DNA of 64,000 nt, taken from contig CAZICM010000046.1 in the NCBI GenBank assembly GCA_964537685.1, forward strand, positions 1 to 64,000. Reading direction: 5' to 3'. Position numbers and translations under genes: made by a program. Positions 34,284-45,288 of the stretch are shown here, piece by piece (position 1 is the stretch's first letter; the number at the start of each line of letters is the position of its first letter). The DNA is from CAZICM01 sp964537685 (GTDB lineage: Bacteria; Myxococcota_A; Polyangia; Polyangiales; Polyangiaceae). Below the pieces are notes generated by a model. That model ran no database searches. It saw only the letters and a program-made list of their open reading frames with translations, and was not told the DNA's origin.

Positions 34284-34531
34284 GCGGGCACCATACCGGG
34301 CTTTGGGGCTGGATACATCATGGTTGTGAAAGCGCTTTCCGCGAATTTATTTTATAAGGCATTTGAAGGGGATTAGCGCAAGTAGGACATTTTTTGTCCG
34401 TACAACGGCTATCGTTGCTTCCCTCGAGCATTTGCCGTTGATAGCGTGGGAATGACCAGCGCGCGACATTTCGCGGGGCCGGAAAATCATTCGGCATTCC
34501 GCGGTCGGAAGCGATGGGAAGGAGAATCAAG

Positions 34532-35569
34532 GTGAAGAGCGTGCTTTCGCTTTCGCAATGCGCGGCATTGGTGCGCGCATTGTTTGGCGGGATGTCGATT
34601 GCGGGGGCTGCCCGATTTTTGGGTATTCGCGCATCGCTTGCCCGCGCTCAATTATTGAAGCTCGGCGAAGGCTGCCGTGCGCTTCACGGCGCCTATTTTG
34701 GCCATTTGGATGTGCTGAGCGTGCGCCTCAAAGTGATCTCCTTGCAGGCGAAAAAAGGCGGGCCGCTGCGGGGAAAAGTCTTTTTCGCGCAGGCCGCCGC
34801 ATTAAAAGCGATGCTCGGTTTTCGTTTCTCTTTTGATGAGGCCGGCGATTTAGCCCAATTGACAGAGCTTATTTCTGAAATCCGTTCGCGCCTCACCGTG
34901 ATTCCCTTTATCCGGAACGCCAATATTCAATACTGCGAGGATGCCGTGAGAAACGTTTATGGAAGCGATTATGAAGAGGGTATTGTGATTCCCATCCGGC
35001 CGGATCTCGATACTCATCCGGCGGATAAAAAATCATCGAAATGGGAAAAAAATCTATCGCGTTTATTGCTGGGGCAGGGAATGAAATGCGGACAGGCCAT
35101 GCTGGAAGCGCTGGCCGCCATTTGGATGTGCCTCGTTAATTTCTGCGTCCGGCAGAAATCCACGCGCTGCACGCCCGCCGAGGGGCTTTCGATTGTCTCT
35201 AAACCTTGGTCCCCCGAGGAAATGATTTCCATTGCATTAAAGGCTCAAAAAGCCCACAAAGTGGCCGAACGCAAGCGCAAGGCGCACGAAAAACTAGGCC
35301 CGGCCAGGCTGACGGATACAGGCGTCTGGCTCTTTGCATTGCCTAGCAAGACCGAATTCAAAGAGAATACGGTCGAAATGCAACAGCGGGAACCGGACGC
35401 GGACGGAAACAGTCCTCCAGCCCTCCCGCCGCCTCAAGAAAAGGGCCAAATCATCGAGCTGTCGGGATATCGCCGCTCCCGCGTGCGGGCCGAGGCGAAA
35501 CCTCCCGTGAAGGCCAATGCGAACAGAAGGCGCTGGGAGCAGCTCGCTTTATTTAAATCGGATGGATAA
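34532..35569 (+). CDS. IS1-type transposase-derived protein, catalytic site lost
   Basis: About 345 residues. GTG 34532 is favoured because AAGGAG lies 8 bases upstream; ATG 34514 is an alternative. The first 70 residues match the helix-turn-helix part of IS1-family transposases in order and spacing (ALFGGMSIAGAARFLGIRAS, LLKLGEGCRALH). The next segment, RLKVISLQAKK, falls where IS1 enzymes have VDEIWSF, and the catalytic Asp is missing. The rest is unlike IS1 and ends in a Pro- and Arg-rich tail. It may be a domesticated DNA-binding protein or a decayed relic. No flanking inverted repeats were seen, and the 248-base gap before it (34284-34531) has only small hairpins. Confidence 0.5.
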   Translation: MKSVLSLSQCAALVRALFGGMSIAGAARFLGIRASLARAQLLKLGEGCRALHGAYFGHLDVLSVRLKVISLQAKKGGPLRGKVFFAQAAALKAMLGFRFSFDEAGDLAQLTELISEIRSRLTVIPFIRNANIQYCEDAVRNVYGSDYEEGIVIPIRPDLDTHPADKKSSKWEKNLSRLLLGQGMKCGQAMLEALAAIWMCLVNFCVRQKSTRCTPAEGLSIVSKPWSPEEMISIALKAQKAHKVAERKRKAHEKLGPARLTDTGVWLFALPSKTEFKENTVEMQQREPDADGNSPPALPPPQEKGQIIELSGYRRSRVRAEAKPPVKANANRRRWEQLALFKSDG

Positions 35570-35575
35570 TAAATA

Positions 35576-36963
<1,388 letters not shown>

Positions 36964-36964
<1 letters not shown>

Positions 36965-37311
36965 CAGCGCGGCTCCCCGCCGTTTTTGCCAGCCGGATTC
37001 GAAGGTTCGGGCAGCGATTTCGGCTCGTTTTTCGATTTAAACATTTCCAGCATGCGATCGGTAACGGCATAGCCCCCGACCACGTTGATCATGGCCATCA
37101 CAATGGCGATAAATCCGATGATATTTGATACCCAGCCGTGATTTTGGCCAGTGAGAATAAGAGCACCAACGATCGTAATGCCACTGACCGCATTGGCGCC
37201 CGACATGAGCGGCGTGTGAAGCGTGGGGGGCACGCGGCCAATGAGTTCGACACCCAGGAAGGTGGAGAGGGTGAAGAGCGTAATCGCAAGAATAAGGGCT
37301 TCGGTGTTCAT
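36964..37311 (-). CDS. pntAB: NAD(P) transhydrogenase alpha-2 (small membrane) subunit
   Basis: A short membrane subunit of about 115 residues with three to four helices (LILAITLFTLSTFLGVELIG, VSNIIGFIAIVMAMINVVGG) and the conserved VPPTLHTPLMSGANAVSGI. In this split form, dI and the first dII helices are separate chains. ATG 37311 is supported by the ATGA overlap with pntAA (37308-37311); the longer frame to 37350 would extend into that gene. It ends in a Lys/Pro-rich tail before pntB. Confidence 0.94.
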
Positions 37312-38426
37312 GGCAATGAAAGCAAGACCTCGCCCGCGTGGCTGATGCACATGGGGCCCGAAATTTCGTCTTTTAAATTGAGATTGAGCGACCCATTCTT
37401 TAAAATGTGCTCAAGAAAAGCAAGAACGTTTTTGCTAAACATCTGGCTGGAATGGAATGGAACGGTGGCCGGCAGGTTGAGCGGGCCGATAATGTTCACC
37501 CCATGAGCGGCAATTTGCTCTCCGGGCTGGGTTAATTCGCAATTGCCGCCTGTTTCCGCGGCCAAATCGACGATGACGGCGCCCGCTTTCATGCCTGCGA
37601 CCATCGCTTCTGTAATGAGGCGGGGCGCCCGTTTTCCCGGAACGGCGGCCGTTGTTATGACCAAATCCATTTCGGTTAAATGCTTTGCCAATGCGGCGGC
37701 TGTGCGGGCTTGTTCGTCCTCGCTTTGGGCGCGCGCATAGCCGCCTTTATCCTCGGCCTTTTGGCTTAAGGCTTCCGCAGCCACGAAAACCGCCCCCAGG
37801 CTTTGAATTTGTTCTTTTACGGCCGGCCGTATATCGAATGCGCTGACGACGGCGCCCAGCCTGCGCGCCGTCGCAATGGCTTGAAGGCCGGCCACTCCCG
37901 CGCCAATAACAAATGTTTTGGCCGGAGTAATCGTGCCGGCGGCCGTTGTCAGCATGGGCATCATCCGGGTTAAGGCCGAAGCGCCCAATAAAACGGCTTT
38001 GTATCCGGCGACCGTGGCCTGGGAAGATAAAACGTCCATCGATTGCGCGCGGGAAATACGCGGCACCCGTTCCAGAGCCAGCGCCGTAATGCGCCGCTGT
38101 TTTAGGGCCTCCAAAAGCGCCGCGTCGCCCGCGGCATAAAAGAGGCTAATCAGCGCGCACCCTTCGGGAAGAAGCTCGATATCGGCGGGAGAAGGCTTTT
38201 GAACACGGATAGCCAAGGCCGCGCCTGAAAGCGCCGAGGAAGCGCTTTCGCACAATTTCGCGCCCGCATCCGCATAACGGGCATTGGCGTAGCCTGCCGC
38301 CTCCCCGGCGCCCTCCTCGATCCACAATTCGGCACCGAGCTTATTGAGCCGGGACGCCGCTTCGGGAATAAGGGCAACGCGCTGCTCGCCGGGCGCGCGT
38401 TCTTTGAGCACCGCGATTTTAATCAT
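37308..38426 (-). CDS. pntAA: NAD(P) transhydrogenase alpha-1 (NAD-binding) subunit
   Basis: The soluble dI domain of transhydrogenase, related to alanine dehydrogenase. It has RVALIPEAASRLNKLGAELW, the RQD-loop-like ALERVPRISRAQSMDVLSSQ, and the Rossmann motif VIGAGVAGLQAIATARRLGA followed by FDIRPAVKEQI. Length (372) is normal. It lies 18 bases downstream of the P-type ATPase gene and overlaps pntAB by four bases, so a four-gene ATPase-pntAA-pntAB-pntB operon is likely. Confidence 0.96.
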   Translation of the reverse strand: MIKIAVLKERAPGEQRVALIPEAASRLNKLGAELWIEEGAGEAAGYANARYADAGAKLCESASSALSGAALAIRVQKPSPADIELLPEGCALISLFYAAGDAALLEALKQRRITALALERVPRISRAQSMDVLSSQATVAGYKAVLLGASALTRMMPMLTTAAGTITPAKTFVIGAGVAGLQAIATARRLGAVVSAFDIRPAVKEQIQSLGAVFVAAEALSQKAEDKGGYARAQSEDEQARTAAALAKHLTEMDLVITTAAVPGKRAPRLITEAMVAGMKAGAVIVDLAAETGGNCELTQPGEQIAAHGVNIIGPLNLPATVPFHSSQMFSKNVLAFLEHILKNGSLNLNLKDEISGPMCISHAGEVLLSLP

Positions 38427-38444
38427 CTTTTGGGGACTTCTAGA

Positions 38445-41210
38445 TCATGTCGATAACGATTGGCGAGCCCTTTTTTCAAGGGAACTGCGAATTCGTTTGC
38501 GGATTTCGTCTGCAATGAGCAAAAGCGGAATCAGCGCGGCCAGCGATGCAATCTGCCATGCGGGAACAGGCCCCGTTCCGATAAGGCGGCCCACGGGCGG
38601 AACATAAATAAACAAAAGAAACAAGCCTATTTCCGATAGAATTCCAAACTTAATCATTGAATTTCGGCGCCCGAGCATGGTGAACAGCGATTGAGAATCG
38701 CTTCTGTGCGCGATTAAATTGCCAATTTGGGTGGCCACGACGGCGCCCAGGGCCATGGATGTTGCCGAGCGGTAAATAGAGCCCGATGCGGGCAGGTCGA
38801 TAAATTGACCATAATGGCCGTTTATCCAATAATGGGCGTAAAAGGCGACCATTACAGCCAGCGCTTGGAGGGCGCCGAGGAATAAATACGAACGGATTAG
38901 AAGCGATTTCGTAATAATATGCTCGCCCATTTTACGCGGCGCTTTATTCATGACTTCAGGTTCGGGAGGCTCGGCCGCCAGGGCAAGCGCGGGAACGATA
39001 TCGGTTCCCAAATCCACCGCGAGAATATGCATGACCCCCAGCGCCAGCGGAATACGCCCTTGAGAAAATGCAAACAATACAAAAGGAATGGCTTCCGGTG
39101 CATTGCTTGTGAAGATGTACGACGTAAACTTTCGAATATTTGAATAGACCGCGCGCCCTTCTTCGATGGCTGCGACAATGGACGCAAAATTGTCGTCCAG
39201 CAGAATCATATCGGCGGCCTCGCGGGCCACATCGGTGCCGCTTTTGCCCATGGCCACGCCGATATCGGCTTTTTTCAAGGCTGGAGCATCGTTTACGCCG
39301 TCGCCCGTTACCGCCACCACATGACCCTGAGATTGAAGCGCGGCCACGATCCGGAGTTTTTGTTCGGGAACGGTCCGGGCAAATACGATGTCTTCCTTCA
39401 GCGCTTCCGCCAGCTCGGCGTCGCTCATGCGTTTTAAATCGTGTCCGGTGATAATGCGCGCGCCGTCTTGGATGATGCCCAAATCGCGGGCAATATGCTC
39501 GGCCGCCAGCGCGTGATCGCCCGTGAGCATCAAGACGCGGATGCCCGCTTTCTTGCATTGAGCCACGGCCATTTTTGCCTCGGGCCGCAGCGGATCGCGG
39601 AGGGCCGCAAAGCCTAAAAAGGTGAGTTCGGTTTCAATACGTGGAGATATTGGTTCAATTTGATCTGATTTATCGCTGCGGTGCTCCAGGTCTCCTTCAC
39701 CGAGCTTGCGCATTGCGAAGCCCAGCACGCGAAGTCCCCTCCGCGCCAGGCCGTCGGCCATCGCCTGAAGGCGATTCCGTTCGGATTCGCCGATAATTTC
39801 GATGGTATTGTCTTCCAATTTGTGCGAGCAGCGTCCGATAATATCTGCGGGCGAGCCTTTGGTGTAGAGCGTATATTGGCTCGGCCCTTCTTCATGAAGC
39901 GTGCTCATCAAGCGCCGTTCGGCGTCAAAGGGTATTTCGGAGACGCGCCGCGCGCTTGTTTTTTCGTGTTCAGGGCTTAAGCCTATTTTATTGAGCGCCA
40001 ATAGGAGAGCTCCTTCCGTTGGGTCTCCCAATATCGTCCAATTGCCATCGCCTTCGGGAGGCGGCAGGGCTCGGGCGTCGTTGCACAGCGCTACCGCCGA
40101 TAAAATTCGGCGCATGGCTTCTCCGCGCGGTTCGCTGAGGCGTTCTCCATTCAGCGTTGCTTCGCCTTTGCCCTCGTATCCGGTTCCGCTGAATAAAATT
40201 CGAAGATGACTTAGCGCAATCTCTTCGACGGTCATTTCATTTTTGGTGAGGGTTCCCGTTTTGTCGGAGCAGATAACGGTTGTGGCGCCCAAGGTTTCCA
40301 CGGCGGACAGGCGTTTAACCAGGGCTTTGCGCTTGGCCATGCGCTGGGTGCTCATCGACAGCGCGAGCGTGACCGTGGGCAATAAGCCTTCGGGGACAAA
40401 GGCGACGATCATTCCCAGGGCGAAAATAAGGCTTTCCCCTGTGGTCATGCCCACGAGTCCAAGGGCGAGCGCGAAGAAGATGGCGCCTACACCTACGGCG
40501 ATTATCGTGACAATGCGGGTTATCGTCTCGAGTTCGCGCTGCAAGGGCGATGGGCGGTCTCGAACTCGTTCGGTGGTGGACGCAATTTGACCGATTTTGG
40601 TATTTGCCCCGGTGGCGAATACAATGGCTTTGGCGAGGCCCCGTGTGACATTGGTGCCCGCGAAAACGGCGTTGCTTTGCTCGAGTGGATTTTCGGTTTC
40701 GGGGATGGATTCGGCCGATTTGGCGACGGGTTCGGATTCGCCTGTGAGGGCGGCTTCGCTGACGGAGAGGCTGGCTTGTTCGATGAGGCGGGCGTCGGCC
40801 GATATGCGGGCTCCTTCGCTGAGGATGATGAGGTCGCCGATAACGAGTTCAGAGGCTGAAATGACGCTTTCCCGGCCGTCCCGGATGACGCGGGCTTTGA
40901 CGGGCAATAAGGATTGCAGCGCGGCCGTGGCCTGTTCGGCTCTGAATTCTTGAAGAAATGAAAAGAGGCCATTGAAAACATTGACCAGCCAAACGGCGAG
41001 TCCGAGTTCGGGGAGGCGGGCGATGAATGCAATGGCTCCGCCCAGCCATAAGAGCCAAGCCATGAAATGCGTGAATTGGGCCAATAGGCTTGGGCCGATA
41101 TTGTGTTTGGGCCGGGGGAGAAGGTTGGGGCCGTGTTCGCGGAGTCTTTTTTGGGCTTCTTTTGTGCTTAGTCCGTCGGAGCCGATTGTCTCTGCGGGTG
41201 GGAAAGGCAT
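38445..41210 (-). CDS. P2-type cation-transporting ATPase, Na/K-ATPase (P2C)-like
   Basis: A 921-residue P-type ATPase. An N-terminal cation-ATPase domain (LSTKEAQKRLREHGPNLLP) leads to an actuator segment, the PEGL helix (AFVPEGLLPTVTLALS), phosphorylation motif CSDKTGTLTKNE (Asp316), nucleotide-binding KGSPADIIGRCSH and hinge TGDGVNDAPALKKADIG. The C-terminal helices (QIGNLIAHRSDSQSLF, MIKFGILSEIGLFLLF, LLIADEIRKRIR) match the animal Na,K-/H,K-ATPase C-terminal block better than SERCA. The transported ion (Na+, K+, H+ or Ca2+) is not proven. It is probably cotranscribed with the downstream transhydrogenase genes. Confidence 0.92.
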   Translation of the reverse strand: MPFPPAETIGSDGLSTKEAQKRLREHGPNLLPRPKHNIGPSLLAQFTHFMAWLLWLGGAIAFIARLPELGLAVWLVNVFNGLFSFLQEFRAEQATAALQSLLPVKARVIRDGRESVISASELVIGDLIILSEGARISADARLIEQASLSVSEAALTGESEPVAKSAESIPETENPLEQSNAVFAGTNVTRGLAKAIVFATGANTKIGQIASTTERVRDRPSPLQRELETITRIVTIIAVGVGAIFFALALGLVGMTTGESLIFALGMIVAFVPEGLLPTVTLALSMSTQRMAKRKALVKRLSAVETLGATTVICSDKTGTLTKNEMTVEEIALSHLRILFSGTGYEGKGEATLNGERLSEPRGEAMRRILSAVALCNDARALPPPEGDGNWTILGDPTEGALLLALNKIGLSPEHEKTSARRVSEIPFDAERRLMSTLHEEGPSQYTLYTKGSPADIIGRCSHKLEDNTIEIIGESERNRLQAMADGLARRGLRVLGFAMRKLGEGDLEHRSDKSDQIEPISPRIETELTFLGFAALRDPLRPEAKMAVAQCKKAGIRVLMLTGDHALAAEHIARDLGIIQDGARIITGHDLKRMSDAELAEALKEDIVFARTVPEQKLRIVAALQSQGHVVAVTGDGVNDAPALKKADIGVAMGKSGTDVAREAADMILLDDNFASIVAAIEEGRAVYSNIRKFTSYIFTSNAPEAIPFVLFAFSQGRIPLALGVMHILAVDLGTDIVPALALAAEPPEPEVMNKAPRKMGEHIITKSLLIRSYLFLGALQALAVMVAFYAHYWINGHYGQFIDLPASGSIYRSATSMALGAVVATQIGNLIAHRSDSQSLFTMLGRRNSMIKFGILSEIGLFLLFIYVPPVGRLIGTGPVPAWQIASLAALIPLLLIADEIRKRIRSSLEKRARQSLST

Positions 41211-41237
41211 GGAGTGAAGCTGTCCGGGATATCTATT

Positions 41238-42311
41238 TCATGGTGTTTCTAAAATATCCCATTGGTGGTTATAGCGGAGCAGGTTTTTCGCTAGGCTGGG
41301 GTATTTGGCAGCCCATAGATCGTCGAATAAAAACCATTGCTGATAGCCAAAGCTAGAACTTGTGTGCATGCACATCTGGGCGATATGTTCGCCGATGAAA
41401 AATAGGGTTTTGTGAGGATCTCCGCTGGATGGCTGAAGATCTTCGAGCAGGTCATTGAGTTCTTTATGGGCTTCGGCAAGAGGGCCGTTGGCAATGGTTG
41501 AATTGCTTTTTTGTCCGATTGAATTGAGCGGGTAGCGATTTGCCCGTTCCAGTGGGGCGACGAGGGTTTGATCGCCGGGCTGGATCAATCCGCGAAGGAC
41601 GCGGAGTTCGATGGGCCAGGTGTCGAGATAGCGGTATCCCCACGAGGTTTGGGCCTCTTTCGTTTCAGGGCATACTGTGCGTAAATAATTCATGAAATCG
41701 GGCAGGCGCAGCCCTTCAAATACAAAAGGTCCCGGCGGAATAAGGCTTTCTCCGTCGTAAAACGTGAACAGGCAGGCGTAGACTTGGCCTTCGCCGTCCG
41801 CTTTGGGTCCCAATGCTTTGAGAGGGACGGGGGAGCTGAAAGGGGATATTTCTATTTCTGATGCAATGGCCGCACCATCCGGTAGGCGTGGATCGTCGTG
41901 GAGTAAATAAGCTACGCGGTCGGGGTGGGCGCTGGCATAGGCTTGATCGAAAAAATAATAGGCGAGTTCGACTTCGTCGTCGTCGGTTCGAACACGTAAG
42001 GTATGTTCATCCAATCGGATGTATTCGGGGCCTCCTTCGACATATAAATGTTTTTGGAGTGCGTCCAGCAGTTCTTCCGTGCTTTGGGGCACGGGTAGAT
42101 CTTCTTCTTTGGCCGCTTCGAACAGCGACGAAAAGCCGTAGATGTATACGCCTAGGTGATCGTCGATAAAATCGCGGGGATCGTCGGCGTTTTTGGCGGC
42201 TGTCCACGCCCATTGAAACCATTCGAGAATGGTTTCTGCCTGGAGGACCGTGATGCTTTTGCTGAGCGGCCCTTTGTAATGGCTTCGGTATACCAAATAG
42301 ATTGAGCTCAT
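41238..42311 (-). CDS. Unrecognised cytoplasmic protein upstream of P-type ATPase
   Basis: A 357-residue protein with no signal or membrane segment. It begins SSIYLVYRSHYKGPLSK, is acidic and aromatic-rich, and contains FDDLWAAKYPSLAKNLLRYN near the end. No family motif is recognised. The stop is 27 bases before the ATPase start on the same strand, so it may be the first gene of the ATPase-pnt operon. Codon usage looks ordinary for the window. Confidence 0.6.
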   Translation of the reverse strand: MSSIYLVYRSHYKGPLSKSITVLQAETILEWFQWAWTAAKNADDPRDFIDDHLGVYIYGFSSLFEAAKEEDLPVPQSTEELLDALQKHLYVEGGPEYIRLDEHTLRVRTDDDEVELAYYFFDQAYASAHPDRVAYLLHDDPRLPDGAAIASEIEISPFSSPVPLKALGPKADGEGQVYACLFTFYDGESLIPPGPFVFEGLRLPDFMNYLRTVCPETKEAQTSWGYRYLDTWPIELRVLRGLIQPGDQTLVAPLERANRYPLNSIGQKSNSTIANGPLAEAHKELNDLLEDLQPSSGDPHKTLFFIGEHIAQMCMHTSSSFGYQQWFLFDDLWAAKYPSLAKNLLRYNHQWDILETP

Positions 42312-42387
42312 GCCGAATTCCCGAGTGCCGGCGCATACAAGTCAATTTCGGGGCGGGCCGCAACAAAAATAATTGGTGTTCAGACGA

Positions 42388-43014
42388 TTAACGCCCAAGC
42401 CAATGGGGATTCGTCAGTGATGTGAGAATATGATCGCGCCATTTTCCGCCGATAAATAAGTAATCGCGCGCATAGCCTTCTTGAATAAAGCCCAGGCGGG
42501 CAAGCAGCCGGCCGCTTTTTTCATTTTCGGGCAGGTAATTGGCCATGATGCGGTGAAGCGCGAGCTGGTTAAATGCGAATTGAATAACCATTCGAAGGGA
42601 TTCGCTCATGAAACCCTTGCCTTCATGCTGTCTTGCAATACCATAACCTAAATAACAGGCGTGGAAGGCACCACGGATGATATTGGATAGGTTTGCGTAG
42701 CCGATGACTGCGGATTCTGAGGCTGGGGAGGCTGGATCGAAAATAAATAAATGGCAGGCCCGGTCTTGAATGAATTCGGCAGCCATGCTGTCGACCCGCC
42801 TATTCCAGTAGCCCGGCGTATAGAAATTCGAGGGCCTGGGCGGATCGGTGGGCTGGAAAAACTCTTTGTTTTGGGAAAAGAATTGGACAATGGCGGCGAT
42901 ATCATTGCGCGCGGCCATTCGCAGCAAAACGCGTTCTCCCTGAAGAATAGGCTTTCTCTGCAATGGAATTGATCCTGCGTTTCGGAGGCCGTTCAAATAG
43001 CGGCTTTGGCGCAT
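42388..43014 (-). CDS. GNAT-family N-acetyltransferase (RimJ/RimL-like)
   Basis: A 208-residue acetyltransferase of the RimJ type, which acetylates N-terminal amines or small molecules using acetyl-CoA. Motif A is YLGYGIARQHEGKGFMSESL, with the CoA pyrophosphate loop QHEGKG. Motif B follows with LHRIMANYLPENEKSGRLLARLGFIQEG. An AAGG site lies about 8 bases before the ATG. It diverges from the M1 peptidase gene by 84 bases. The substrate (ribosomal protein or other) is not determined. Confidence 0.9.
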   Translation of the reverse strand: MRQSRYLNGLRNAGSIPLQRKPILQGERVLLRMAARNDIAAIVQFFSQNKEFFQPTDPPRPSNFYTPGYWNRRVDSMAAEFIQDRACHLFIFDPASPASESAVIGYANLSNIIRGAFHACYLGYGIARQHEGKGFMSESLRMVIQFAFNQLALHRIMANYLPENEKSGRLLARLGFIQEGYARDYLFIGGKWRDHILTSLTNPHWLGR

Positions 43015-43098
43015 GGCCGCCTTCCGGTGAATGTAGTGCAGTTGGCCTATTCGCGGAAAGCTTTTCAGCCAAATGCTTTTTCATGGTATGGCCGTTGA

Positions 43099-45288
43099 AT
43101 GAATTTATTTAGGCCATTGGGCCTTGCTGCGCTTTTGGTTTTTGCTGGCATGTCGATGGTGAATCCTGCCATGGCGCTGGATTTGCCAAAGAGCCGCATC
43201 TCCTATCGAATTGAGGCGGAGCTCGAGCCTGTGACAAGAATGCTGAAAGGCAAGGAGGAAATTCGCTGGATCAATCCAACGGATGAACCCATTCAAAAAT
43301 TGCCTATGCATTTATATCTCAATGCATTTTCTCATTCGCGCACGACATGGATGCGGGAAAATGGCCTCGGGCGATTTGAGCGCGACGAGCCTTTCGATTT
43401 GGATTCGGAGCCTTGGGGATTTATTGAGCCCTCGGAGATGAAGCAGAAATTGCCGGATGGAGAGCGCGAGCTGCGCTTCGTTGTGATTCAGCCCGATGAT
43501 GGAAATAGCTTTGATCGAAGCTTGATTGAAGTGCCGCTGGCCGCGCCGGTGCCTCCCGGCGGGGAGGTCGTGCTGTCCCTTTCTTTTGAGGCGCGTCTGC
43601 CTGTGCCCATTGCGCGCACCGGAGGGCGCCTGGATTATTTTTTGGTGGCGCAGTGGTTTCCAAAAATGGGTGTGATCGAGCCAAAAGGCGTGCGGCATGC
43701 GGAAAGGGCGCGCGCGGCGGCCCGGCAGTTTCATGCAACGACCGAGTTTTACGCGGATTTTGCCGATTATGATGTGAGTTTTACGGTGCCCGCGGGATGG
43801 CTTGTCGGAGCGACGGGCAGGGCGCAGGGCGAGCCTCAAGCGGTGGGGGCCGATAAAGTGCGGGTGACGCATAAACAGAATGGGGTGCACGATTTCGCGC
43901 TCGTTACTGGAAAAAGCCTTCGCGATCGCTGGGAGCGGCATACGCCCAAGGGAGGCGGGCCCGCGGTGGACGTGCGCTATATCGCGACGGCGGGCAATGA
44001 GCATCAAATGGAGCGCTGCAAAAAGGCCGTGGAGGGCGCGCTCGATGTGCTGGGAAGCCGGGTGGGCCCCTATCCCTATGATGTGCTGACGGTGATTACG
44101 ATGCCTTTTTGGGCAGCCGCTACATCCGGAATGGAATATCCAACGATGATTACGAGCCTGCCCAGCGATCCAATATGGGATGTGTGGCTGACGAAAGGGT
44201 CTTTGGCGCAGGAGAATGTGGCTATTCATGAATTTGGCCATCAATACTTTTATGGTGTTCTCGCGTCCAATGAACAGGAAGAATCGTTTTTGGATGAGGG
44301 ATTTAATAGTTATTGGGAAAACGAAATCATGCGCGATGTGTTTGGCACGGAAGCATCGGCCGGATACATGCTGGGAAGGGCGGTGCGCAATGAAGACATG
44401 CGGACGCTGGGGCTGGAGGCGATGCTCGATGAAGTGCGCGAGCCGATGAGAAAGCGGCCTTCTTGGCTGTATGCGGCCAGAACCTACGGGCTTCAATCCT
44501 ATCCCAGAAGCGCGGTCACCTTTGCGACGGCGGCCCGGCTATTTGGGCAGGAGAAAATCGATAAATTGTTTCAGGATTATTATAGGCGTTATGCATTTCA
44601 GCATCCCGATGCGGACGATTTTCTGGCAGCCGCAGAGGAATCGGCGGGGCCGGATGCCGGGGCATTTCTTCGGGAAGCCTTTGAGCGTGAACGGCTGGTC
44701 GATTTTAAAGTGAAGGACATAAAATCGATTGTATGGAAGCCGCCGGTCGGCCGGGTGATGACCGAAAATGGTCCGGTCGTGGTAACGGAGCGGGGCAAAG
44801 ATAGCGCCGGTGAAGTGGGGCTCGAGCCGGGAGCGCGCGAGGAAGATGGGCGGGTGATGCTGGAAGTGAGCGATCCGGGCTGGGTGCGCGGCGGGAAAAG
44901 CGTAACGGGAACAATTACGAAGCAATGGGTGGACCCCATTGAAAAGGGGCAAGCCAAGGGCGGCGAAAAGAAATACTATGAGAGTGTTATCGAAATCGAA
45001 GGGCCTGGCTGGGATCATTTGCCGGTGGATGTGGAAATGCGTTTCATGGATGGAACCAAGATCCGCGATCATTGGGATGGCAAGGCGGGCTGGAGGCGAT
45101 ATCGATTGATTAGGCCATCCCGCTTAAAAGATGTGCGCATCGATCCGGATCAAAAAATATCGCTCGATCCAAAGCCTCAAAACAATGCGCGCGCGATGGA
45201 GGCGGAGGGCGATTTTACGGCGGACTGGGGATTGTGGCTCGGGGCCTTTTCGCAGTGGCTCGCCGGAGGGCTTTCGCTATGGCTTTAA
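43099..45288 (+). CDS. Exported M1-family zinc metallopeptidase
   Basis: A 729-residue M1 (gluzincin) peptidase. The signal peptide ends near NPAMA. The zinc motif HEFGH is at 377-381 and the third ligand is Glu400 in FLDEG, exactly 18 residues on. The substrate-recognition block SGMEYPTMITS is the M1 variant of GAMEN. Many exported M1 members have about 550 residues; here another 180 C-terminal residues form a strand-rich domain ending in a hydrophobic segment (WLGAFSQWLAGGLSLWL) that may anchor or contact the membrane. The next gene overlaps it by 10 bases and encodes a membrane protein. Confidence 0.92.
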   Translation: MNLFRPLGLAALLVFAGMSMVNPAMALDLPKSRISYRIEAELEPVTRMLKGKEEIRWINPTDEPIQKLPMHLYLNAFSHSRTTWMRENGLGRFERDEPFDLDSEPWGFIEPSEMKQKLPDGERELRFVVIQPDDGNSFDRSLIEVPLAAPVPPGGEVVLSLSFEARLPVPIARTGGRLDYFLVAQWFPKMGVIEPKGVRHAERARAAARQFHATTEFYADFADYDVSFTVPAGWLVGATGRAQGEPQAVGADKVRVTHKQNGVHDFALVTGKSLRDRWERHTPKGGGPAVDVRYIATAGNEHQMERCKKAVEGALDVLGSRVGPYPYDVLTVITMPFWAAATSGMEYPTMITSLPSDPIWDVWLTKGSLAQENVAIHEFGHQYFYGVLASNEQEESFLDEGFNSYWENEIMRDVFGTEASAGYMLGRAVRNEDMRTLGLEAMLDEVREPMRKRPSWLYAARTYGLQSYPRSAVTFATAARLFGQEKIDKLFQDYYRRYAFQHPDADDFLAAAEESAGPDAGAFLREAFERERLVDFKVKDIKSIVWKPPVGRVMTENGPVVVTERGKDSAGEVGLEPGAREEDGRVMLEVSDPGWVRGGKSVTGTITKQWVDPIEKGQAKGGEKKYYESVIEIEGPGWDHLPVDVEMRFMDGTKIRDHWDGKAGWRRYRLIRPSRLKDVRIDPDQKISLDPKPQNNARAMEAEGDFTADWGLWLGAFSQWLAGGLSLWL

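Noticed and set aside
34284..34531. Short hairpins such as GGACA-tttttt-like loop near 34385-34399
   Set aside because: Stems are only 5-6 bp and could arise by chance; no element or gene could be defined.
43312..44496. 394-codon minus-strand open frame rich in His/Arg
   Set aside because: It is antisense to the M1 peptidase; the amino-acid bias is an artefact of reverse reading.
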